Source: Trypanosoma brucei gambiense DAL972 (taxonomy: Eukaryota > Euglenozoa > Kinetoplastea > Trypanosomatida > Trypanosomatidae). From it: 64,000 bases of DNA. The stretch's first letter is position 1. Each line of letters starts with the position of its first letter. Below the pieces are notes generated by a model that saw only the letters and a program-made list of their open reading frames with translations, was not told where the DNA came from and ran no database searches. Below are positions 30,170 through 38,900 of this stretch, in pieces. Where the stretch lies: positions 124,001 to 188,000 of the forward strand of contig NC_026743.1 of the NCBI RefSeq assembly GCF_000210295.1, in the 5' to 3' direction. The translations under genes were made by a program, and so were the position numbers.

Positions 30170-31207
30170 ATGGAGTCCCCTGTGGAAATGTACCGATCCC
30201 ACTGCCAAGCTGTTGGGGTGGCAATGAACAGTGCGTTGCTAAGGGGGCTGCCGGAAACCACTGAGAAATTGAGGAACATGAAAGTAATGCATTTTGGGCG
30301 AAATTTTCTCGGTGACCGGGGTATCCTCCCGTTACTTCCTGTAATAAAGCAGGCCAAATCTTTGCACACTCTTGATTTGCGTAATAATGGGATAGGTAAC
30401 GAGGGGGTGAAGGCACTTTGTCGCCAACTCCGTGATCATCCCTCACTGAGGGTTCTGGAATTGGGTGGGAATCCCTTTACGTACCTGGCGGCGCGGCAAC
30501 TCACATATTTGTGTGAATACAACGACAGAATTACTTTTATTGGCGTTGACGACACCCTCATGACGGAACCACTTCGCCAGAGCATAGTTCACCGCATGCA
30601 AGCAACAATGAAGCGTCGGGAGAATCGGAGGCAGAGGAAGCAGGCTTCACCTAATGTAATAGACAATGAGGAAAATACCACTGAAGAAGTCACCGCTACT
30701 GGAGACACCGAATATATCGACGACGCTGCAGTAGCTATGGGGGTTTTTGTTTCAGAGGATCCACTGGCAACACCTCTGCAACCGGTTGAAGTGGTAACGG
30801 AGGCTTGTGTGCAACTCATTAGTCCACCAGCCAACACCCCATCGGTCAAATCAGAAAAAGTTGCTGAGATGACGGGAGATGAAATGATATCCGGTCCCTC
30901 ACCATCATCCTCTTCAGTTACTCCCCCATCCACAGGAGCCGCCGCTTCTTCAACCTCCGACTCTCGGGAGACAACACAAGCCAATGAAGACGAAGTGGGA
31001 GAAGCTGCTGAGGTTTTCTCCGATGAGGAACAAAATAAAGTGGCGACAGTAGAGGAAACCGACGAGACGAGTGACGTGTCGGTGCATAGTGCAGGGGAGG
31101 AGTTAAGTGGAAGTATGGTAGATGATGATGTGCAGAGCGAAAGCAGTGTGACGAGGAGTGACGCAACGGAGCCGCAAGAAGATAGCATTGTGGAAGACGA
31201 AGATTAA
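30170..31207 (+). CDS. Leucine-rich-repeat protein with acidic C-terminal tail
   Basis: 345 aa. Residues ~30-115 carry about three RNase-inhibitor-type leucine-rich repeats: KVMHFGRNFLGDRGILPLLP, then HTLDLRNNGIGNEGVKALCR, then RVLELGGNPFTYLAARQL. The pattern is L-x-L-x-x-N-x-I/L-G-x-x-G. A short basic helix (~140-165, with K-R-R-E-N-R-R-Q-R-K-Q) follows. The remaining half is Glu/Asp/Ser/Thr-rich, low complexity and surely disordered. LRR domains are protein-binding; in trypanosomes many small LRR proteins are axonemal or flagellar, but nothing here fixes the location. The start is the first ATG after the possible acceptor. Confidence 0.88.
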   Translation: MESPVEMYRSHCQAVGVAMNSALLRGLPETTEKLRNMKVMHFGRNFLGDRGILPLLPVIKQAKSLHTLDLRNNGIGNEGVKALCRQLRDHPSLRVLELGGNPFTYLAARQLTYLCEYNDRITFIGVDDTLMTEPLRQSIVHRMQATMKRRENRRQRKQASPNVIDNEENTTEEVTATGDTEYIDDAAVAMGVFVSEDPLATPLQPVEVVTEACVQLISPPANTPSVKSEKVAEMTGDEMISGPSPSSSSVTPPSTGAAASSTSDSRETTQANEDEVGEAAEVFSDEEQNKVATVEETDETSDVSVHSAGEELSGSMVDDDVQSESSVTRSDATEPQEDSIVEDED

Positions 31208-32895
31208 TATTATTCAAGCGAATATCTTTGCATGTGGTACGAAATGAGAAGTAAAGAGAAGAGGAAAAGAGGGGAGAAAGAGAGAGAGAAACTCAGGAAA
31301 TGCGGAATGTGGGGTATCTGTCGTGTAAATATTGTTTTTGCGCCCACCGCAAACAAAAGTGTTCTTTTTTTTTTTTCATTCGAGGTCCGAAAAAGTGTTC
31401 AAAGATAGTTGAGGCTATGAACATCAGCAACTATGTGGCTGTACTTGACCGTATGAAGTAAAACCTACACCTTGGGAATACGTCCATTTGTGTTACATAT
31501 AATTGCTTGGCACCGTCAGTGCAATCGTATGTGATGCGTGGGGTTAATCGTTTCGTTCCAGGCACTCTTTCTTTTCGTCATTTGATGTTGTTTCTTTTTT
31601 TTTTTGTCTGTGTTTTTTGTGTTGTTCCTTGTTTCATATTTCTTTATTGCATGACTGCATGGGCGTAAGGAAAAGGTGAGGGAGAGGCAACCCTTGTTAT
31701 TTTTATTTTCTTCCGTCCTCGTTACCCGCCCCTCCAAATAAAACAGTTGAGCGCAAATTCACACAAACTCACATACACATACACGTGCATATGCATATAT
31801 GTATCATTACACTATTCATCTCTTTTCCCTTCTATTTCTCTCTTACACTTTTTTTTTCCTTTTTCGCTTGTATTCGGCTTCTCATTTACTCCATTGTGTG
31901 CCTTCCTCTCTCTCTCTGTTTGTTTTTTCATTTTTATGTTCTGTGGTGTCCTTCATTTTTCCCCACAATGAGGAGTGTTTGTTGTTGTTGTTGTTTCCCT
32001 TTTTTGTTCCATCTTATTATTCCCGGTCCCATTCTGCCACTTCTCATATCATTTTTTTTTGTCCACAACCACATGCCACTATTGTGTGTAATGAACTGAA
32101 GAATAAAAGAAATGGGATGAAAACGGGGGAAAAAACCTTTAAAAAAAAAAAAGAGAAGAGGAGAAAAGATAAGATAAGAGAAGAGAAGAGAGAAGGTAAA
32201 AAGAAAGAATGGGAAGGGAAAAGGGAAGGAAATGTGGACAAAAAAACGGGTTGGGTGTGGAGTGAGTGAAAGCGTCAGATGTACTAAATAAATGGTATTT
32301 ATTTTAGTGATGCCTTTACTGTTCTATTTATTAGATTTGAGGAAGCTTTCGCGATTATTATTATTATTGTTGTTGTTGCTACTGTTCTCAATTTTTTTTT
32401 TCTTACTTTCCTCTCTTCTTCTTTTCTTTTCATATCCTATTTGGTGCCGTCATTGCCTTTTCTCTTTCTTTTTTTTTTTCTGAGCTGTGAATTTTTTTGC
32501 TCAACCTCGAAAGAAATAGATTGAAAAGAAGAAATACTGGTTGCAGTTCCTGTATTCCATTGGTTATTTTCATAATCTTGTTTAGGTACGTGTACAAATA
32601 AGTAAAAAGTAAAGCCACTTAGAAACAAATAATTTTTTTTGTTTTGTTGAGGTGGTTCACCCAAGTGTCAACACCTTTTAGGAAGAAGTAGCAAAAGAGG
32701 AAACAAATTAAAAACAGCGAGAAGGGAAATCAAACAAGCCAAAGGAGGAATTAAAAGGCATTTATCAACTTGCGACTGCACATCTACTCGTGTTTATAAG
32801 AGTTGTAGTAGCAGAAACAAGAACAAGCAAAGAGGAAACCTATTTATTTAGTTTCATTTTTGTTACCTTCTTTCATTAAAAAAGAGTTTCAAGCC
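31208..32895. other. Intergenic region, 1.7 kb
   Basis: T-rich and A-rich blocks with many homopolymers. Open frames such as 31799-32269 and 31785-32099 are Phe/Leu/Ser- or Lys/Glu-rich low-complexity stretches and are not supported. Confidence 0.6.
32848..32886 (+). promoter_or_regulatory. Possible spliced-leader acceptor for adenylate kinase
   Basis: The tract TTTAGTTTCATTTTTGTTACCTTCTTTCATT is followed by AGs at 32883-32884 and 32885-32886. A leader of about 10 nt results, which would exclude the upstream TTG at 32860 from the mRNA and supports the ATG at 32896. Confidence 0.5.
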
Positions 32896-33678
32896 ATGGC
32901 GGACCTTTCCGATAATAAGTTTGCCTACCTCAAAGACAAAAATATACCACAACTCATGGAGTATATTCTACAGAAACTCGTCACGGACCTTCCTGAAAAT
33001 CCAATGCATTATATTGGGGAACTGATGGAAGAACCCGTTCCACCGAGGATTATTGTCGCCGGCCCACCCGGCAGCGGCAAAGGGACGCAATGCGAAGCCA
33101 TTGCAGAGAAGTTTGGTGTTGTACATATTTCTACTGGAGATTTAATTCGGGAAGAAGCAACAGCGGATACGGAGGAAGGCAGAGAGTTGGCTCAGTTGAT
33201 GGAAGAAGGCGATTTAGTCCCTGACGAATTCATCTCTCAGTTGGTTTACCGCCGCCTTCAAAAAGACGACGCGAAGCGGTTTGGTTGGCTGCTTGATGGT
33301 TTCCCCCGCTCCAAACAACAGGCGATGGAATTGGATACATGGATGTGCCCTCCACATCTCTTCATTTTGTTGGATGTAGCGGATGAAGAAGTTTTCAAAC
33401 GCATTGAACACCGTCGTGCCGATCCCGTGACGGGAAATGTGTATCATTTAATATTTAACCCACCCCCAAAGTCTGATAAAGAATTATGGAATCGCCTCGT
33501 GCAGCGGACAGATGACCATCGCGACACGGTGGCGAAACGGTTGGAAGTATATCGCGAGGAAATAAGTTGGTTGATGGGACACTACGGTGGTATAACCGAA
33601 GTTGTGGATGGGAATCAAGGCATCAGAGCCGTTACAGCGGATGTACTGAAAACAGTGGAGAGCCGGCTGTTGCGTTGA
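32896..33678 (+). CDS. Adenylate kinase with N-terminal docking domain (flagellar type)
   Basis: 260 aa from the ATG at 32896 (good context GCCATGG). The frame opens at a TTG at 32860, but the intervening 12 codons overlap the pyrimidine tract and first AG. Residues ~12-46 (YLKDKNIPQLMEYILQKLVT, then D-L-P-E-N-P) resemble an RIIa/Dpy-30 dimerisation-docking helix pair. Residues 50-260 are a complete long-form adenylate kinase: P-loop GPPGSGKGT (56-64), NMP-binding STGDLIREE, GWLLDGFPRS, LID RRADPVTGNVYHLIFNPPP, and QRTDD. The enzyme interconverts ATP plus AMP and two ADP. In T. brucei, adenylate kinases with such N-terminal extensions are directed to the axoneme/PFR, where they supply motility ATP (established for ADKA/ADKB). 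I cannot tell which isoform this is. Confidence 0.93.
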   Translation: MADLSDNKFAYLKDKNIPQLMEYILQKLVTDLPENPMHYIGELMEEPVPPRIIVAGPPGSGKGTQCEAIAEKFGVVHISTGDLIREEATADTEEGRELAQLMEEGDLVPDEFISQLVYRRLQKDDAKRFGWLLDGFPRSKQQAMELDTWMCPPHLFILLDVADEEVFKRIEHRRADPVTGNVYHLIFNPPPKSDKELWNRLVQRTDDHRDTVAKRLEVYREEISWLMGHYGGITEVVDGNQGIRAVTADVLKTVESRLLR

Positions 33679-34659
33679 AGACAAGAGGAGACATTTTTTT
33701 TTTTTCTTGTTCCACTTCTTGTTTTCTTTTCCTTTCTTTTCTGTTCGTTTTTTTCTTTGTTTTTGAAGACGCCGGTGTTTTATGTTCTGAGTCCGCTGTT
33801 TGTCTCGTTCGTTGCCATTCCATTCTCCCTCCCTTCGTCCCTTAGCGTTGCGTATCGTGATTGGAAGAACAGCGAAATGTAGTTTTATGCGCTATTCTCA
33901 AATGATGGCAATATATTGAGCTGTAAACTCATTCCATTTTTTATTGGTGTTTCTGTTTCCCTCCACCTTTTGCCTCCTAACACAAACTATCACGCAAACA
34001 CAAATATCCGCCAGTTTATACATGGATGTGTATCTTCTTTCTGCTCTAGGGCATGGAAGTGCGAGTTGGGTTTCGTGACTATGAAATATATATATATATA
34101 TATATATATGAATTGGGTTTGTGATTGTTTTCATTCTTCTTCTTCTTCTGTTTTTTGAGGAGTGAAAGAGGTGGGGAAGAGAGACCTGTAAAAATAAGGA
34201 GTTGCAGCTCGTATTTTTGTGTAATTTACCCTCTTGGGCGCGTATTTCTATCATTATGAATCAATGTATATTTGCGTGAAAACATGTATGAAGAAAGTTA
34301 TTTGTGCGTATAGAACTATGTTAGACTCTCCCTTCCATATCCACACTTCACGACGAACGCACACGCACCCACTCATATTTATATCAACACATATATTTCA
34401 TGCGCGTGCACATATGCACTCGCTTAAAGCAGGTATGTGATGAAAGACAGGGGAAGAGTGAGAAAAAAAAAAATTATGTCAATGTGCTGCACACCACACT
34501 TTTTTCCCCCTCTTTTTTAACAAAAAAAAAATTGGAAAATGAAGGGAGAGAGACTGAGCCAATACCAAACCTCCGATGCATATGCAACTTCATATCTCTT
34601 TACCTCTTTTCTTGTTTCTTTCCCGTTGATTTCCCTCCATTTTTCACTTTTTCAAAATA

Positions 34660-34690
<31 letters not shown>

Positions 34691-35672
34691 TCGAACCTTC
34701 GTGTTGATCGGTGCTGTTCTTTTGTGTGCGTCCATGTGTGTCCGAAGTTGTTGATAGTGTGTTGGATCTCTGTAGTGACGAGAGTCCGTTATGTAATTAC
34801 CGTTATTGTTTTTCGCTTTGTAGGATTTTTCTACCTGACAGTTGCGGTTGGAGGGAGATTAAACACAAATTTATGCAACCAACCCCATTTCGAAACATTT
34901 CCTGCATTACTTTGTTCTCTTTTTCTGGTCGTTTTGTTATGCTTTGTTTTAGTGGCCATGGTCCTACGGTTTGTTTGGTTCGCATTTAGTGTCTCCGACG
35001 GACTATCTTGGTGTTTATTGCAGGTAACTTTATGTATTTATGTATAATTGGCTTCCAGCATTTTTTTTCTTTTCTTCTTCCCCCCCCCTTCATCTTTCTC
35101 TCTCTCTCTTTGATGCGTTTGACTTATTCTGCGCTTTCAGTTTCCCATGTTGTGAATGTATGACATAATATATATTTCATGTTGGTCTTTCCCTCCATTT
35201 TTCTTCTTTGCTTTCCTCTTCTTTGATTTGCTTTGTGACCCAAACAATGCTGCCCCGGTGAGTTTCTGTTTTGTTTCGCTTTAGGCATCTAATATTCACT
35301 GAATTTTTCTTCAGTCTCCGCGGCATTTAACTCGATAACACACTGCTTCTAAGCGGTCCACCTGAAGTGTAGGGGAGAGGGGATAATTTTTTCCTTGAAA
35401 GAAAAGGACACAAATACGTTTGTACGCATCTAAGTATATAAATATAAACACTTATTTATACAGCAAAAGGAAGAAGTCACCACGTGCATTATTATCTGTA
35501 GAAGTGAATAGTAGAGTTCAACATTTTGGACACATTTTCTTTTTGTGACACTTTGTCACTTAAACCCATCGACACTTAGTCGTTGATAATAGTGAATTTC
35601 GGTGTCTGTTGTGGCTCCGGTTCCCTTCACCGCCATATTTTCTCCACTCAAGTGAATCATTTAAAAAAAAAT

Positions 35673-35679
35673 CGTGTGT

Positions 35680-35722
<43 letters not shown>
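35673..35722. repeat. (GT)n microsatellite
   Basis: About 50 bases of GT dinucleotides with two GC interruptions, upstream of the first WD40 gene. Confidence 0.9.
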
Positions 35723-35724
<2 letters not shown>

Positions 35725-35908
35725 CAAACGCGCGTGAAGAATCCACACAGAACACCACAGGAGGGGGAAGGGGCTGAACGCATTTCTCCTTTCTTTACCA
35801 GGGAAATAAAACGGCGAGGATAGAAACACGCGGGCATACTTTTTCCTTGAACGGTGGCTTTTGAGTGTTTGAGAACTGGGCACCGCACCCCCGTTGAAAG
35901 TATTTTAA

Positions 35909-35936
35909 CCTTGGTGTATACATATATATATTTTAG
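35909..35936 (+). promoter_or_regulatory. Possible spliced-leader acceptor for the first WD40 coiled-coil gene
   Basis: A modest T/A-rich tract ends in ATATATTTTAG with AG at 35935-35936. The 42-nt leader is free of ATG. Confidence 0.5.
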
Positions 35937-35978
35937 TGCTGGTGCTGCGAGCGACTCACATCAAAAGTTGTTTGAAAA

Positions 35979-38900
35979 ATGATTGGCACTCGGCGAAGTA
36001 CTAAAAGCACCACCTTTCAGCACCTGTACGGGTCACAAAACCGCACGCTGCGAGGTGCAAATGGTCAAAAGGGATTTTCCCATCAGCGGAATGGCACGGC
36101 TCGTGAGGAGCAGCAGTCAACCAAACCTCCAGGGCCACGTAACTCCGTTTTGATCAATCGTGTGGTTGATGTGTTGCCGCTGTTTAGCATCAACGGCACC
36201 GTTAGGTATATTGAGTCCGTAGGGGGACGTAGTGCGTGGACTGCAGAGGCGGATGGGTGCATTCGCGTGAGGAGTGTACCAAAGGGAACGGAAGTGCGAA
36301 CACTGGAAGGAAGGGAAGGATGTTTCTGCACGTGCATATTATATGTAGAGTCAACGAATGCCATGTGGACAACCTTCAGCGATGGCTTCATTCGCGTTTT
36401 CGACTTCAATACCCATGCGCTGCTCTCTGAGTTCATTAAACATGACAAAGCTATTGAATGTATATGGGAGGTGGAGGGATATGTATTTACGGGTGGTCGT
36501 GACTGGCAAATATATCAATGGAAACCGGACACTTACGTCTGCGAACGACGACTCTCCGGTCACAATAATACTGTTCGGTGCCTCTGCCAGTACGCTGGGG
36601 ATACCGGAGCTGTCCTCTTCTCTGGAAGCGATGATGGGACCGTACGGGCGTGGGATCCATACCTTCCCGCGCGGAAAGGTAAGGACGGGGGCCCTATGAT
36701 GCATATTTTTACTGGACACACACAGGGCGTGCTTTCTCTAGAACTTGTAACAGTCAGCAATCAGCTATGGTCTGGGGGCGAGGACACCACCATACGTGTT
36801 TACGACCTTCAAACGCTTGGGTGTGTTAGTGTGCTAAAGCACCACAGAGCACCCGTGAGTTCCATCAAGTTGATAGGAATTCGTGTGTGGAGTGCTGACA
36901 AGTATGGAAAGACGCTCTTGTGGGACCCCAAGACGTTAACACCACTGAAAGACCTCACCACTCATATGGCTACCGACCCCGGTTCGATGCTCAGCATTTG
37001 TAAGGTGAAGCAACTGGTGTCATGGAAAGTATGGACTGCCTGTTCTGGGGGGAAGATTTATTGTTGGAATGCAGATTCTATTCCTATAGCGTTTGATGGT
37101 CCCACAGCCGGCAAGGACGCTGTTGATGTTAGCGATGCGGTGCAACTGCTTACAGAAAATAAAGGCTTGCGAGGCGAAATAGAAAAGTTGAGGAGGCAGC
37201 TGATGGGTGAGACCGAGGATGGGGGGTCTTCGGCAAACAGAGGGTCTGCGAGTGTGTCACCATCAAGAGCCAAAAGTGTTCCTTCTCATCCGCGGCACCA
37301 TGAGTCCAAAATGGGACGAGGAACCTCCCCGTCGGCAACTCCACCGGGGAAAAGGCGGTCTCCCCCTGCGTTTTCTGCTGAATACGCCAACGATACTCCT
37401 ATTCACGAGAGAGCAAACACGGCCTCCAGGGAGGGTGATGATGCACGAGGTTGCACGACATGTCATGAGAGATTTTTCTATGGTGATGCATGGGAATTTA
37501 TCTTCAGGCAAGACACGGAAGAGCTGTGCGCAGTGATCCGTCATGAAGTTGCTAGTGTCCTCGGCATTCCGGCCGATCAGGTGCAAATCACCCAAATGGA
37601 ACTTGGCAGTGCTGGCCAGGGGTGTGTTGTGAAGCTGAATATACAGCACAGTGCGAGTTTGCCTCCTTCAGAAATTGATACTATGCTAAGCAATTATCCA
37701 TTTATTGATGTCTATGAGTTGTATGGTCGTTACCTCGCGAAGAAGTACGGGGACCCTAACGAAGTGCATGTTTCAGAGAGTGGAAGTGGGACGTTGGGTG
37801 GGCAGGTGCACCGGTCCCTGTGCGTTGACGACAGCAGAGGGGAGGAGGAGATGGCAAATGGTTACGACGACCCTACGCCACTCCAAAATATGATCAACAC
37901 GTTATTGAAGGAGAACGAAGAACTGCGGGGCCAGTTAATGCCAAAGGCGGAGACACCACCAGACGAAAACAATGGCGAGGTTCGGACAGCGTTAACTAAC
38001 TACGAAGAAGAGAGGATGAAGCCCCGGATTGCACAACTTGAGAAGGCTCTTGCCGAGAGAGATGAAACGCTCCACAGAAAGGATGAACGGATAAGGCAAT
38101 TGGAGAGGGAACTTGAGGCAACCAAGTCCGATACCGGTATGAAGGAAGTCATGAAAGACCTGCGCAAAAGAGAGAAGAAACTGTTGACTGAAGTTGAAGC
38201 ACTCACATCTCAGGTGGAGGCAATGGAAGAAGATAAGAGGAGAGCGGAAGACGATGCCAGCTTCTACCGAAGGGAAAATGAGTTGTTACGCAATCGTATC
38301 TCTGCAATGAATGAACAAATGGCAAAGGCATCAGGTTCTGAAGCAGAGGAAATGCAAAAGGTATTGACGAGTTATGAGGAAGAAAATGTAAAACCGAGGA
38401 TAGCGCGACTTGAGGAGGTCATCGCAGAGAAGGATGAAAACCTTCAGTCACGGGACGAGAAGATAAAGAAGCTCGAAGATGAACTTGAGGCGGCAAAACA
38501 GGAAGCGAAATTTGCATCGGGGGAAAGTGTGAAGAGTAACGACAAAGCAGGGAGTGAAACGGAAACATCGCTCTTAACGGAGGTGCAGGTGCTTAGAGAC
38601 CAGGTGGAGGCAATGGAAGAAGATAAGAGGAGAGTGGAAGACGATGCCAGCTTCTACCGAAGGGAAAATGAGTTGTTACGCAATCGTATCTCTGCAATGA
38701 ATGAACAAATGGCAAAGGCATCAGGTTCTGAAGCAGAGGAAATGCAAAAGGTATTGACGAGTTATGAGGAAGAAAATGTAAAACCGAGGATAGCGCGACT
38801 TGAGGAAGCGGTTTCTCAGAGGGAAGAGGTTCTTCGTTCACAAGATGAACGGATAAAGGAGCTGACGAGAGAAATTGAAGAAAATCGGAGAGAAGACAAG

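Larger units (their letters stand above)
33679..35978. other. Longest intergenic region, 2.3 kb
   Basis: No gene I can support. It contains (TA)n tracts at 34085-34109 and 34656-34682, a long GT tract at 35673-35722 and many T runs. One ATG-initiated frame of 215 codons (34400-35047) crosses a TA microsatellite (Ile-Tyr repeat) and is Phe/Val/Leu-rich, so I treat it as chance. Confidence 0.6.

Noticed and set aside
31799..32269. 156-codon forward frame
   Set aside because: Phe/Leu-rich then Lys/Glu-rich, tracking T-rich then A-rich DNA. No sign of a protein domain.
34400..35047. 215-codon forward frame
   Set aside because: Contains Ile-Tyr repeats from a TA microsatellite, is Phe/Val/Cys-rich, and has no domain or clear splice acceptor. 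Kept only as a low-interest note.
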